A DNA stretch of 38,519 nt from Mycoemilia scoparia (taxonomy: Eukaryota > Kickxellomycota > Kickxellomycetes > Kickxellales > Kickxellaceae): positions 1-38,519 of the forward strand of contig JANBPU010000154.1 of NCBI GenBank assembly GCA_027575805.1, given 5' to 3'. The position numbers were made by a program, and so were the translations under genes. A model generated the notes under the pieces. It worked only from the letters and a program-made list of their open reading frames with translations. It was not told the DNA's origin and did no database searches. Every line of letters begins with the position of its first letter. The first letter of the stretch is position 1. Positions 20,122 through 31,174 of this stretch are shown here, in pieces.

Positions 20122-22595
20122 GGAGCTGCTGATCAAGGGTTTGGGTTGTTGTTGTTGTTGTTGTTGTTGTTAAGATATGGAAAGTGGAGGGAGGGTGTTT
20201 GTTTGAATATGTTGAGTATTCACTGTAAAATGGTAGAATGACCAAAGAAAAAAGAATAGGTTGCCCTAATCTTATAAAATGGATGACCAGGCTAGATAGC
20301 TTAAATACCCCTTTCCCATCCAATTTTGTAGAAATATTTGGATATTATTGGTATTCAATAAAGACCAAATTTTACTACAATTCACAACTTTACCAATTGC
20401 AAACAAATTTTTGATAAAAGGTATTTTTGGATTGGACCAAAAGATTCACCATGTAGATGATAGAGAGAGACATTCTGATAGGATAAACATACAAGTTTAA
20501 GGTCAAAAAATTATTTATAAAATCTAAAAAATTGGTTTTGAGAAAACTGGTTGTTGCTGTGTTGCTGCTACTCATAACAATAAAATATTTATTTTAAGGC
20601 TGGAAAATAATGAGAGGATTTTGTCATCTGTATTTTTGTAGGTGTGTTGTTAACATTTTTGGGTCATCATCAACTTGTTTTGGACAAGCCACCAATCACT
20701 TTTAGTCAACTGTTGAGAAGCCAAATATTTTTTTTGTAAGGTCTTGATATAAAATTTGGCGCTTACTTTTCTTATAATAATCAAAATAATCACAATGATA
20801 ATCCAAGACCGTTTTATCATAATTATAAATGGTTTATTTTTGAAAGGATCATGAAAATTAAAACAATCCATGTATAAGTGGTTAAAATTCACAAGGCCTT
20901 TGGTAAAATAGGTTCCCAAGAGTAGTTGCATATGGAATGGCTCATGGTTGGGTCAAAATCTAAGGTCCCATCTCTGCCTAGCATAGATTCAATTGCTAGT
21001 GAAAATATCCCAGGTATATATACAGGATTCACAAAAATGCGGTGTTTGTGTGTGTTGGAAATCAAATTGAAAACTTTGTTGTTACAAATAGTATTCGCCA
21101 AACATTAGTCAGTACTATTTTTTACCAATAATCAACAGTGGTTGCGGTCGTGGTTGTGCTGGCGAAGATAGTTTCAATAGTTAAAGCTTAAGACATTGAC
21201 AAGACGAGGAAGCGGAGAAAGAGCGAGTAGAACAAAGACAAGGTAGATGAGGGGCTGAAGTCAATAAACATTATAGACATTAATATTTGGACAGTGGTGT
21301 TTATAGGCAGAGAAACATTTTCGTGGTTGTTTTCTAGAATCTTGATAGACATGAATGATGATGGTGGTAGACAATATAAGGCATATAAAAAGTTCGGTGT
21401 TTGGTCAGAGAATTTTGTTATTTAGTAACTAGCTTTGATTGTTTTGATTTAGATTTCCATTATTTCTACTAGGCTGTAGTTGGTTCTTCGAATGATTTGA
21501 GGATGGCAAATATCATAAGAATCGTTAATACAGAGAAAGAATACATCATATAAATGGTAGGGACAAGAAGTTATGATGGTGTCGGCGGCTATTAGTAGGG
21601 CGTAATTAATATGAAAGAGACCATGGGGTGCTAAAAGGTTCTTCTTTGATTATAAGCGGATATATCACGGAGAGAGACAGAACGGAAAGGGGTGTATATT
21701 TAGGGAAGCGTAGAGACCTGGTAAGAGAGAAAGGGAACAGATGGTAAAGTGGTAGATAGAAAGAGAGAAGGGAGAGAGGGAGAGAGATAGAGCCTAGCTT
21801 GCATAGAAACACTTGCCGAGGAATAAGACCCAGGTTATATAGCTTTTAAGATGTAACAGTAGCTGTGGCAACTAGTAATATTCGGAATTGCAAATCTATT
21901 CAGATATTTTATATTTTGCTCAAAATCGTTTATTTGGCCATAGGATAAGGGGGTGAATAACTGTGGAGCGGGGTTTATTCTTCCCATCAATCCCGAATTC
22001 CAACATTACTTTGAGAGTGATGAGTGCAGATTCACATTTGGTCATCAATTTCAAATAATTAACATAAAATATTAATGAGGCTTGAAGGGGGTTAATTGGT
22101 GGCCGGAACCAACCAAAAGCCAAAAAGAATTTATGTAAGCCTCCTCATAGTGCTTGCGTGTATATTCACATATAATTAATGGTGGCTGAAGGGAGGAGTA
22201 AGTCAATTAAAGGAAGAAAAGAGAGCAGGTAAAATAATCCATGCATTCAAAGTTTCCAGAATCCTACTAGCTACTCTTTCTATATTAACCTTACTTTATA
22301 CCTTGGTATAAATAATTTATAAAGCAATCGGCACTTATCTCATATTAACTGAAAAGTTCATGAACATTTTCTTGATTTGGCATTGAGGCAATTATACTTC
22401 TATAACTGAATATGTATTTGTTTATAAGGGCATATATGTACGAATATGTGGCGAAAAAAGAAGCAAGGGGCTCACTACATCAAAAAAAAGAGAAAGCAAA
22501 TGAAATATTTCTAGAACCGCAAAAGAAATGGTGGTGCAAAACTATAAATGACTAATGGCAAATGAATATAAGGAGATATGGCTGAAAAAAGACGG
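20122..22595. other. Long intergenic region upstream of the orphan gene
   Basis: Leader and promoter of the minus-strand gene that starts at 20121, then about 2 kb of AT-rich DNA up to the stop of the aspartic protease. It contains the CAA run, AG-rich tracts on the plus strand (about 21660-21795) and TTGGTCATTC/TTCATTTA-like AT boxes. Minus-strand frames at 20650-20931 and 20889-21101 overlap, are short and have no motif. Nothing else supportable. Confidence 0.45.
20146..20170 (-). repeat. CAA repeat in the 5' leader of the orphan gene
   Basis: About eight CAA units on the coding strand, 25 bases upstream of the ATG at 20121 and preceded by an in-frame TAA. It is therefore leader sequence and not an N-terminal Gln tract. 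CAA-repeat leaders are unstructured and often favour translation; that role is an inference. Confidence 0.6.
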
Positions 22596-24296
22596 TTATT
22601 GCTTTGCTTTGGCAAGCCCAACTCTCTTTTGATCAACATCAAAGACCGTAACATAGTTTTTCATAAAAGCATCACCCAAGATCCAAATCCCAATGTCCAA
22701 AACGCCAACACCCGAATAGCACATTCCATTATCCAAATATCTTCCTGGGTTCGTTGTATCTTTGACTCTTTCATAGACAATATCAGCAATGTTAACGCCA
22801 TACTTTTGACCGTTAATAGCAAATTGCAAAGGCGAGGCTTCATCCTTAGCCTCATTACCACGACTTGCATAATAACCGTTGCTACTACTATTGTTGTTGT
22901 TATTTGGCCGAGATCCGGCCTTGGGGCTGAATAGCTGTGTGGTATTACAAGGAACAATCCACCCATCCCGATCCGTAAACTGAGCACCTGGAATCTGAGC
23001 ATGGATAGACTCAGCCGTTTGTGAGTCCACAATAATTAAAGTAGTCCCCGAATCAACCACTGCCTCCCATTCTTTATCCTTCATAGAGATGGTTTGGTTT
23101 TTCCACATTACTCCCTGCGCTGTGATCTGCCATAGCCCAGGATTAGATAAAGGAATCCAACTAATTGGGCCCACACAATTGTCTTGAGAATGCCCGCCGA
23201 TCACCAATTCACTCTTCGCATCCATTTCAAATCCGCTGTTCTCTCCATAATCTTGATCGATATTACTGTTTATAAAGGTTGGGTTGGCATTGTTTAATTC
23301 ATCGGCCGTTCTTGTTAAATAAAACGAAAATACGGCTTCTGAGATCACACCTTGTTCTTTAGCATTCGTGATAAACCCCTTAATAGACCCGCCACCACCC
23401 TCGTTACCATGGCCAAAACCTACTGAGTTCATATTATCAAACGCCAAACCAAAAATACCATCAACCTTGTCATCCAAAATAGTTGAATTGCTATGCGCCA
23501 ACCCAAAAGTTTGGTTGTAAACCACAATTCCGCCAACATCAAACACATCCTGGCCCAGTGTGCCGAATGAACTAGACCCATCGCCATATTGCATTTTCCA
23601 AGTTCTGTTTTTGGTGTCTGGGTGGTAGGTCGTTGATGTTTCGGGATTGAATTTGTTGTGGTTTGAACATCCGGCTGTAACACAGAATGTTGAGCCTACC
23701 CAAATATCAGATGAGCCGGTGTCGAAGTCTAGGGTGAAGGTTTGTGGAGGTGTTCCGATGGTGATTTGGCCGACATATTCGAGGTCGATTGGAATATTTG
23801 TTAGTTGGACCTCACCAACATTGTCATCATCATCATTATTATTATTATTATTATTGTCTGTAGAAAAAGAGTTGTGTTGGGCGTATCTGTTGATTCCATT
23901 CGAGATGTGGTTGTTGTTGTTGTTGTTGTTGTTGTGTTGGAGGGAAGGGTTGTATCTTATCATCCAGTCGTATCGAATTTGGGCCATTTTTCTGCGTTTT
24001 GGAGTAGTGATTGGGGAATATCCGGGTCGGTGTTTTCTGACCAATGGGATTCTAATCCTCTTGTCACCACTGCCACCACTACTATTCTTTTTGTTATTGT
24101 TCTTGTTGTCTTGGGGATGTAGTCTATTGTGGTCGACTGATGGTGGAAAAGAAATGTTTGGTACAGGAGGAGATGGAGCTGGGATCCCGACTTTGAATTC
24201 CTTTGCATCAACAGCCACTGCATGATGGTTGAGTAGGATAATCGCGAGTCCTAGTACGAGTGAAAAAATACCAAAGGATCTCGTAAAAAACATCAT
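22596..24296 (-). CDS. Secreted aspartic protease (A1, pepsin-like)
   Basis: 566 residues, ATG at 24296 (two consecutive ATGs). Signal peptide about 1-30 (FGIFSLVLGLAIILLNHHAV). The propeptide, to about 165, carries Pro-rich, basic (TPKRRK) and Asn-run segments. Mature bilobal fold: first catalytic motif FDTGSSDIW with Asp192, flap Tyr237 in QYGDGSSSFG, second motif VVDSGTTL with Asp415. The substrate-tethering entry IGTPPQTF and the late motif ILGDAFMKNYVTVFD are both present, with VGLAKAKQ close to the C-terminus and no GPI signal. Inserts make it longer than the usual 390-430 residues: an Asn/Asp run before the mature start and an Asn/Ser-rich loop near 465-475. Predicted acid-active endopeptidase acting outside the cell or in the vacuole. 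It is on the same strand as the subtilase, but the orphan gene lies between them, so they are not one transcript. Confidence 0.94.
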   Translation of the reverse strand: MMFFTRSFGIFSLVLGLAIILLNHHAVAVDAKEFKVGIPAPSPPVPNISFPPSVDHNRLHPQDNKNNNKKNSSGGSGDKRIRIPLVRKHRPGYSPITTPKRRKMAQIRYDWMIRYNPSLQHNNNNNNNNHISNGINRYAQHNSFSTDNNNNNNNDDDDNVGEVQLTNIPIDLEYVGQITIGTPPQTFTLDFDTGSSDIWVGSTFCVTAGCSNHNKFNPETSTTYHPDTKNRTWKMQYGDGSSSFGTLGQDVFDVGGIVVYNQTFGLAHSNSTILDDKVDGIFGLAFDNMNSVGFGHGNEGGGGSIKGFITNAKEQGVISEAVFSFYLTRTADELNNANPTFINSNIDQDYGENSGFEMDAKSELVIGGHSQDNCVGPISWIPLSNPGLWQITAQGVMWKNQTISMKDKEWEAVVDSGTTLIIVDSQTAESIHAQIPGAQFTDRDGWIVPCNTTQLFSPKAGSRPNNNNNSSSNGYYASRGNEAKDEASPLQFAINGQKYGVNIADIVYERVKDTTNPGRYLDNGMCYSGVGVLDIGIWILGDAFMKNYVTVFDVDQKRVGLAKAKQ

Positions 24297-26357
24297 ATCT
24301 CTTGTCTTTCTCTCTCTATATATATATGTATATATATATATGCGCTTCTATTTGTCTAGTTTGTTGAAGAATAGGAAAATAGCAAAAATATAGATACTAG
24401 AAAGAATAAAGGTTAGAGGCATTTGAATACTCTCTTTTATAGTTGTGCTTGGGGGAGGACGGGGTGTGTCATGATAGCAGAGGCAATGTTGTTACAGACC
24501 AAAGCTATTCAAAGAGGCTTCTCCCGCATGATGATGATATTTTTTTGACAGCCCCGCTGCTACTTTCTTTTGGTCAGATCTTGTATTTATTTGTTTTGTG
24601 ATAACAAAAGTATATCTACCTTTCTCTCGGAATGATCACCAAGATGAAGAAATAATCATTAATTTTTTTGTTATTTCGATTCTTCCTTTTTCTCCCTGGT
24701 TGTTATTCTGGGAACTAGGGAGATATACCAACAACTTACCATTGCTTTTCAGATATTGTTTTTCATGGAACAAGCTTTCTGCTAAATAATCATGCCAGCG
24801 ATGAAAATAGATGAACTAGAACCAATTGCTTCACTTGTTTAGCAAGTTCATTTTTAGTGTCTTGGAACACGAAGCATAAAAAATGGATGTGTGATATCAC
24901 TATTAATATGTGGCTGGTATTTAAAAGAGCCTCTAGGATTCCATATACAATACTATGCTATAAAGTAAAAATAGCAGGTATTACTTTTTAGTTCATTATT
25001 ATATTTGGAATCTCTCCGCAGCCCAATTTCACTTGTTAGGTTGACTTTTTTTTGATGAAATGAAATTCCATGAATATAATTTTGGTGTTTTTGTTTTCGG
25101 AACTACCAGCAGCGGATATCCCCGTACTTTCAATTACTGTTGTTACTGTTATTGTTACTGCTCCCAAAATTATATTTCTTCAAACTCATTTAGTCTAATT
25201 TAATCGATCTATGCTTATATATATACATTCAAGTGGCTGTCGCGGAACTTGACAGTCAGGGTGAGAGAAAAGATGAACGACTAGTTACTGCTTTGATCAT
25301 ACATCTCATAGTGACTGAAAGCAAATAAAGCTCCTTCAAATTGAGCACATGCTAATTGTATTAGAACTCTCGGAACTTACAAACACTCGTCATATAAAAT
25401 GTTTCCAATGCCATGCCAATATTAGAGTTGTCACGGTTTCATTGTTGAGGTTGCGGCAAAATTGCGTGTGTGTGTGTGTATAGAGATTGTTATTTGGAAT
25501 ATCCCTGTTCTATTCTATTGTTTGACAATTTCTTTGATATATTGGGCTATTTATGCATGGACATTGTTAAGCACGTGTGAAATCTCCCCCAATAATATTA
25601 TGGTAAAGTTCCTTGAAGTTGTTTTGCTAAACAAATTTGCCTGAATTATTTTCCCCCAATATTGATTGGCTATCTGAAAGCGAGTATGTCCTCATGATTC
25701 AAAAACTTTCTTTGAATGAAACTCATGATCCAACATTATTGTTGTTGTTGTTGTTGCTATGCCAGTAACAAATTGTATGGTCATATTTCACAAAGCCTTA
25801 GGCAAAGTGGGAGAGAGAGAGAGAGAGAGAGAGAGAGGAGGTATCCATGAAGTGCATGTAAAATGGCTGGCCCTCTTCTAAAAGGGGGGTGGTACTAGGA
25901 TATTTCCTTGGATACTAGCCAATTATCACTGAGACACCAGCTTAAGCGTGTGTGTGTGTTATGGACTAAATTTGGAGGGAATGTGAGAGAGAGTATCCAC
26001 CTGTTCTGTTTCCTTTTAATGGAGAACTTGCCAAATGTTATGATGATTGAGTCAGAATCTAATGAAGACCCCCTCCTCTCCCCCCCCCCCAACTCTGTCT
26101 ACAATACATTTGATGATTACTAGCAAATCCTGACCTTATTGCGATTCTATTTCCTGTTTGTGCTCCAAAACCATTATTCTTGTTTTCATTTTGTATTTTC
26201 TTTATTTTTATAAATTTCTTGAATCAACAAAAAAGGAAGCACATAATCAATTAGCGGCCTATTCAATAGCTAATAAATGTTTGTAATTGGCAAATCAATC
26301 TCTGGATAAAAGTGGTAGTGCTACACAATACTCGTCATATATCCATCCATCTAAAAG
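24297..26357. other. Intergenic region between the protease gene and the Cys-rich array
   Basis: The first 50 bases contain repeated TATATA (about 24318-24341), likely promoter elements of the aspartic protease. The rest is AT-rich with a TTG run (25739-25756), a GA run (25810-25837), GT runs near 25468-25480 and a C-run near 26082-26091. No convincing frame or RNA gene. Confidence 0.5.
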
Positions 26358-26543
26358 CTAGAATGGCCTGTTTAGCCGAGTTCTATTGCGTGTAATATGA
26401 TCAAAACAACTTTTACATACTTCTTTTTTATTAGGCCCTATGTTTTGAAACCGACAAGTCCAAAAATTGTTGCATTCCTTTTTTACAACTTTTCTTGAGA
26501 GATGGCCACAGTTAATACACATATAGTTGTATCCGATGCACAT
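26358..26543 (-). CDS. Small Cys-rich Met-Cys protein, array member 1
   Basis: 61 residues. It begins MCIGYNYMCINCGHLSR and has cysteine spacing C-x6-C-x2-C-x11-C-x5-C-x12-C-x2-C, with the last pair in VCKSC. It is basic and has no signal peptide or membrane segment. CINCGH plus the terminal CKSC makes a one- or two-zinc fold likely (inference). The ATG is fixed by alignment of the Met-Cys start with the other members. It is the left-most unit of the array. A TATATAA-type box lies on its strand near 26571-26580, with another possible one at 26702-26711. The function is unknown. Confidence 0.7.
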   Translation of the reverse strand: MCIGYNYMCINCGHLSRKVVKKECNNFWTCRFQNIGPNKKEVCKSCFDHITRNRTRLNRPF

Positions 26544-27145
26544 TTCTAAAGACAGGTGATGGTTGGGTGGCTTATATATTTATACAATTAATGGAGTCGA
26601 AGATGTGTATGTAAAGAATAATCTGGGTTTAAGGAGGTAAACAGATGAAAGAATTTCATGTTAAATTGATGAGATTTGGTCAAGAGAGAGATGTTAGTGT
26701 GTTTATATGGCGTTATCTTTATTGATATGGTGAGAATGGTATTTTATTGAAAATCTTTTGATTCCAAGGCTTCATTGTAAGTTGGTGTTTTTATAAAGAA
26801 AATATATTATAGCAATGAATTATAATCGAAGCTCAGGTGATGTCAATTTTTTTGCTTAGGTTTTAGTTTGGATGATGTTATTATCAACAAACACACTGGA
26901 TATGCTGCTTGAAATAAATGTTAATATAATGCAATATTCATACTAAAAAATGTAGCCAAATGTGCGTAGAGCAAACAGGTGAATTGGTTACAATGGTATT
27001 GACAAAAAGAAAGAGATATAATATATATCTATAAACCCAGAAAGATCGAGATAAAATAAACCGACCAGATGTCATTTGTTATTTTCGTAAAGCTAAATGC
27101 AAAAATATTACAAAATTAGAGAGTTGTTTTAACTAAACATCATTA
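26544..27145. other. Spacer between array members 1 and 2
   Basis: Promoter side of member 1, then AT-rich DNA and the 3' flank of member 2. No further frame with the cysteine pattern. Nothing else supportable. Confidence 0.5.
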
Positions 27146-27358
27146 TCAACAAAGTAAATCCAATATACTGCTCTTATAATACTGCCTGCCTTTGTAAAAA
27201 TTGCTGCTTATTGAAGCACAGCGATGTTGACAATCTTTACATATACCTGTTCTATTTTCTTTTGTAATGTTTGAGCAAATAACTGGCCCGCATGGTGTCA
27301 AATTGTAGCACGCAACTTTTTTGCATAAACAGCATTCTGTATATTGCTCAGTACACAT
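27146..27358 (-). CDS. Small Cys-rich Met-Cys protein, array member 2
   Basis: 70 residues. It begins MCTEQYTECCLCKKVACYN. Cysteines follow C-x6-C-x2-C-x10-C-x4-C-x11-C-x2-C, ending in ICKDC; extra Cys occur at CCLC, VACY, in HRCAS and as the very last residue (LLC). After the last CxxC pair is a tail of about 25 residues, SISSNFYKGRQYYKSS plus a few more. No signal peptide. A long AGT/ACT repeat sits 32 bases upstream of the ATG. It belongs to the array by its spacing pattern and not by overall identity. Function unknown. Confidence 0.68.
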   Translation of the reverse strand: MCTEQYTECCLCKKVACYNLTPCGPVICSNITKENRTGICKDCQHRCASISSNFYKGRQYYKSSILDLLC

Positions 27359-27390
27359 GTTTCGAAAAATGGATGAACTTTGTTGGTAGC

Positions 27391-27430
<40 letters not shown>

Positions 27431-27765
27431 CTGGAAATCTCCTTGCTCGTCGATGTTGTTATCGTCTTTATAGTTGTTGTTGGATGTCGCTGTTTTTTTG
27501 ATATTAGGAATTAAATGAAAGATTTTGAAGGCGAAACGTTGTGAAAATTAATATGCGTAGAGATGTTTATGTGGATAGAAATGGCCTAAGGTTTATATGG
27601 ATATCCACGAGTGTGATATAGAACAGTGTTTCCAAATACTTTTTGGAATAGAGCATGTGTGTTCCTATGTGCAGTTGAGTAAGAACTATGTACATCTATC
27701 TAACATTGTGGTGAGATTTCATTAGTTGTCCTATGGGAAAATTTAACTAGTGATAAAATCTATGG
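27359..27765. other. Leader and promoter region of array member 2
   Basis: Contains the trinucleotide repeat at 27391-27430 and, on the minus strand, a CCATATAAACC box at about 27591-27601 that matches the TATA position of other members. No gene seen. Confidence 0.5.
27391..27430. repeat. AGT trinucleotide repeat in the leader of member 2
   Basis: About 13 uninterrupted AGT units (ACT on the coding strand), lying 32 bases upstream of the ATG of member 2. Shorter ACT- or ACC-type repeats occur upstream of members 4, 5 and 7. Confidence 0.85.
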
Positions 27766-27829
27766 TAGGCAGAAATGGGCTCTCATCAGATATTTTAAAT
27801 GCAGTTCCTGAGAACCCCATTTCTGCCTA
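27766..27829. mobile_element. MITE-like hairpin element, family 2, copy 1
   Basis: 64 bp with terminal inverted repeats TAGGCAGAAATGGG and CCCATTTCTGCCTA, each bounded by TA. A second copy with the same termini but a different interior lies at 36704-36785. Non-coding. Confidence 0.65.
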
Positions 27830-28242
27830 ATGCTGTGTGAAACCTGGCTTTACTGAGTCAAAAATTAGAATGTGGCATTTTACATTTGATTCAAACTGGT
27901 GATAATAGCCTATGGACTAAACAAACATGTATCTATTCAAAAACAACCTATAGTTAAATGAGATTTGCCAACTACGCAGCTATCATACTAGATACAATTA
28001 CCTGCATTGCTCTCTCTCTCTCTCTCTCTTAAAAAAACAAAGCCACTATACTGCTACTTTAAACTAAAAAAGCCTGTCTGGAACTACAAACTACGAATTC
28101 AATAAATTTCATAATGACTTGCAAGTTATATATTTCTAATTTTTTGTTTATAAAACACCATAATGTCACAAAACAGCGAATGAATATGAAAGGATCATCA
28201 TAAACGGAAATTAGAATCAAATTCTATGTAATAACGTGGGTG
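27830..28242. other. Spacer between the family 2 element and array member 3
   Basis: AT-rich, with a CT run at about 28011-28030. It includes the 3' flank of member 3. No gene seen. Confidence 0.5.
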
Positions 28243-28437
28243 TTATATGAGGTATCGTCTATTGGAACCAAGGAATTGGTTGCGATATCTTTCTTCGGTA
28301 CAGTCAAGACAAAATGCTACTCTTCTCTCTACTCTCTGTGGCTTTGGACAAGGTTTCACACTTTTATGACATTGGATTAGATTAAACCTAGAGATATCTC
28401 CACAGTTATTGCACCAATATTCGTAACCTGTACACAT
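28243..28437 (-). CDS. Small Cys-rich Met-Cys protein, array member 3
   Basis: 64 residues. It begins MCTGYEYWCNNCGDISRFNL. Spacing is C-x6-C-x2-C-x10-C-x6-C-x12-C-x2-C, with the last pair FCLDC. The frame is open a further 24 codons upstream to an ATG at 28509, but that extension has no counterpart in the other members, so the Met-Cys start at 28437 is chosen. It is closest to member 6: both have GYE, SRF/ARF-x-L-x-QC, KP-x-x-V and CLDC. Basic, no signal peptide. Function unknown; zinc binding inferred. Confidence 0.7.
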   Translation of the reverse strand: MCTGYEYWCNNCGDISRFNLIQCHKSVKPCPKPQRVERRVAFCLDCTEERYRNQFLGSNRRYLI

Positions 28438-29220
28438 ATCTCTTCGAAAATAACAAGTGAATGTAAAAGAGAAAGAGATAGAGGCCTTTAGCAAAGAAGT
28501 TATATACAAATGTATTTAGATTTGGGTCAAGTATCACATTATATAGTCTTGTTTTGCGAGATTCTTCTTATTGTTGTTGTTGTTATGTATGAAATGGTGC
28601 TTTATTGATGACATTGGGTGTTTGAGGTGTTGTCAAATGTGAGCAAAGTTTTGATGATGGTATGGTAGTACTATTACAGTAATAGATGTCATGTATATAT
28701 GTGCAAGAATTGTGGATACGAGATCAATATATTTATTGACCTTTAGGTTGACTTACCTAATAATGATAATTAGGAGACATTAGTTATAGAATTCAAAGTT
28801 GAGTTTAATGAAATCAAATAAGAGAAATAGTAGATATCAAAATTCCAAATCTATTTACGCAGACACAATAATAAATGGGTAATTGAATATGTATGTGTAT
28901 GTGCTTTTAAAAGTCATCTATGAACGTAAAAATAAAAAAAAAATTCATTTACATCTATTTGATTTCTTGCATAAGCCAAAGTTCCCACACCGCAGTCTAT
29001 AATGTTTGTGGAAAAGCATACCTGATATTGTGAATTACAAATCATTTATAAATGCATCACCTTGAATTGTAATTTTGAATTTACACATTTGTGTGTGAGT
29101 TTGTGAAAATATATGAATGAATGGATTTTCTCTTACTTGGATTTTTATGATGATGGCAGTTGCAAAGAAAATTAAATGAGAGAGAGGGAGAGTTATGAAT
29201 ACATATATTTGGTACAAGCT
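28438..29220. other. Spacer between array member 3 and the relic
   Basis: Leader and promoter of member 3 with TATATAAC at about 28499-28506, then AT-rich DNA with a TTG run (28571-28582). No further gene seen. Confidence 0.5.
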
Positions 29221-29349
29221 TTACGGAATAAACTCATTTCCCCTTCTCACATGTATTTCATAACATGACTTCTCTTTATCACACGGATGTAGATTCATTC
29301 TTACAAGGCATCCACATCTCCAACAAGCGTGGTTGACTCTTGTGCACGT
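29221..29349 (-). pseudogene. Relic of a Met-Cys protein gene; start codon replaced by ACG
   Basis: The minus-strand frame from 29349 reads (ACG)-CTRVNHACWRCGCLVR and continues MNLHPC, DKEKSC, to a TAA at 29221-29223. The first five cysteines have the exact family spacing (x6, x2, x10, x5), but the codon where every other member has ATG is ACG. The terminal CxxC is missing, because the frame stops after GNEFIP. Flanking DNA upstream is related to that of members 5 and 7. A decayed gene is the best reading; initiation at ACG giving a shortened protein is possible but less likely. Left as found. Confidence 0.55.
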
Positions 29350-30447
29350 TTGTTTTCAGTATTATCCTTTTTTGGTTGCTGCTGCTGCTGCTGCTGCTGT
29401 TGTTGTTGTTGTAGTCATATATGTGTGGTATATATGATATAAAACGTGATTTTTGTGTGAGTGAGTGTGTTCGTAGTTATTTGGTATTGGTTTTAAAGCA
29501 AAAGTGATGATAAAAAGATAAAGTCTTTGTGGCTTTTTCTTGTAAATCGAAGGGTGTGTAAGTATCATATAGGAGAGACATATTTGTGGTAGCTTTATGA
29601 TGTTAAACATTTTTTTTAGTCTTGGATCCTTTCCTCCTTCAAGGAAAAAGATGCTTATCGTATGTTTCCCACTTTAGTGTATTATTGAGTCGCAGCAGTA
29701 CATATTGTATGTTGATGATGACGCCAATTCAGGTAGGAACATTGTGATTCTATAGCAGTGTTCTATGGAGTCATTGATTTTGACACATAAAATAGCCAAG
29801 TTTATATAATCCCAAAAACCACCAACCAATATTGCATTAATTGAAAGGCTAGTTGACAACAATGAGTGTGGAAGCTTTGAATGAGTATAGAAATATTTGA
29901 AAGATATAAAAGATACTTCTTTTGATAAAATGCGCTTTAATTAATCCACAAATAAAAAGCTGACTGTGAGTGTGTGTGGTGAATTTATTATAGAGAATTT
30001 GACATTTACGTCAATGATTTTATCGTAGGTGAGATTGAATAATTGTGAATAATAAAAGCATAAAGTAATTAATGTGTAGAAGATAGTGCTATCGTTTATA
30101 ACATTACAGCTGCTGTTCACTAAAGTTTGACTTAAACTAAGACACAGGAGTATTTATCTAATCCAAATGCTAATTGAATAATTTATTTATTTTTAGATCT
30201 CCCTTTTTATATAGGTAACTCTAGAATTCTCATTGCCTTCTTGTCTTTTGTAAAAAAATATAAACAAAGTTAGCACGCTCTCTCTTTTTCTCTTGCACAA
30301 AAAGACAGCATGAGTTCAATTTTAAACATTTTTAATTATAATATACATTTTTGGTAACTTATTCATGTATTTAAATATTTTATAACAATAAATAAATTTT
30401 TGTCAGTGTTTGTGGTTTAGAAGTTTTGTAACTCTCAAATATTCTAT
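29350..30447. other. Spacer between the relic and member 4, including duplicated flank
   Basis: CAG/CAA repeats on the minus strand at about 29375-29413 lie just upstream of the relic. From about 29815 to 30115 the DNA is recognisably related to 32237-32660 and 36060-36400 (see findings). The rest is AT-rich, with a TTAATTAATC motif near 29938. No gene supportable. Confidence 0.45.
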
Positions 30448-30621
30448 CTATATACTGGATCCGAATAAATTATTAAACGCTCCTTTGTCCCAGCAATCTT
30501 GGCAGATACTGGTAGATTTTATCTCTTTGCGCTTTTTGCACTTATCTCGGCCACACTTTTTAAAGTCATAAGTCACAACCCCATCGCAGAATTGGCATAT
30601 GCTGTAATTGTGAGCACACAT
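30448..30621 (-). CDS. Small Cys-rich Met-Cys protein, array member 4
   Basis: 57 residues, the shortest member. It begins MCAHNYSICQFCDGVVTY. Spacing is C-x6-C-x2-C-x10-C-x4-C-x11-C-x2-C, with the last pair ICQDC, and it ends GAFNNLFGSSI. It is rich in Lys/Arg between the fifth and sixth cysteines (KKRKEIK). Short Met-Cys frames can arise by chance; full agreement of all seven cysteine positions with the neighbours, on the same strand, is the reason to call it. Function unknown. Confidence 0.68.
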   Translation of the reverse strand: MCAHNYSICQFCDGVVTYDFKKCGRDKCKKRKEIKSTSICQDCWDKGAFNNLFGSSI

Positions 30622-31174
30622 TTTCGAATTAGGTCAATCAATATTTGACTTTATTTTGGTGGTATTAGTGGTAATAGTAGTAGTAATAGTTGTTGTAATG
30701 GTAATGGTGAAAGAGAAGAAGGTTTGAGTTTGGGATTTGTTGGGATGATGATGGAAAATTGTATGATTTTTATACATAACTTCATTGATTTATTGTTTCT
30801 TGGGTTGGGGCCAATTAAAGGATTACATTTTATTTGTTAAATTTAGGGAGGGAAGGGCTAAAGGGAGTAGTAGTTTATATGACTAGTGGGATGTTAAAAT
30901 ACTCTAGCAATACAGTTAGTGTCATATCTTCATGTGATGTTGTTAGTACAAATCTTGACTTTACTGCAAATTGATTTATGTCGTATGTTTCCCCCAAATT
31001 GACAAATGACTTCAAACATTAGACGTGTAATTGGATATGAGGACGAAGGTGAATTGACGACATTAACCACATTTCTATTTAATCATTGAATAAAGATCCA
31101 ATCAAATATTTGTGTGTGAATTCGCAATGATAACACACAATTACTTGGTCGTAATAATCGTTAATTAATTTTTT
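30622..31174. other. Spacer between array member 4 and a family 1 element
   Basis: The leader of member 4 contains irregular ACT/ATT/ACC trinucleotides (about 30658-30710) and GTATAAAAA near 30765-30773 on its strand. Then AT-rich DNA. No gene seen. Confidence 0.5.

Noticed and set aside
20122..20136. Longer start (TTG) for the orphan protein
   Set aside because: TTG is not a usual start in fungi; an ATG lies five codons downstream and a TAA is in frame upstream of the CAA repeat.
23647..24225. 192-codon plus-strand frame rich in Leu runs
   Set aside because: Antisense of the Asn/Ser-rich propeptide of the aspartic protease.
27391..27430. CRISPR-like regular repeats (also 31487-31550, 33664-33695)
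   Set aside because: These are plain trinucleotide microsatellites without spacers, in a eukaryotic genome.
28438..28509. 24-codon N-terminal extension of array member 3 with hydrophobic residues, looking like a signal peptide
   Set aside because: No other member has it, and all others begin Met-Cys at the aligned position.
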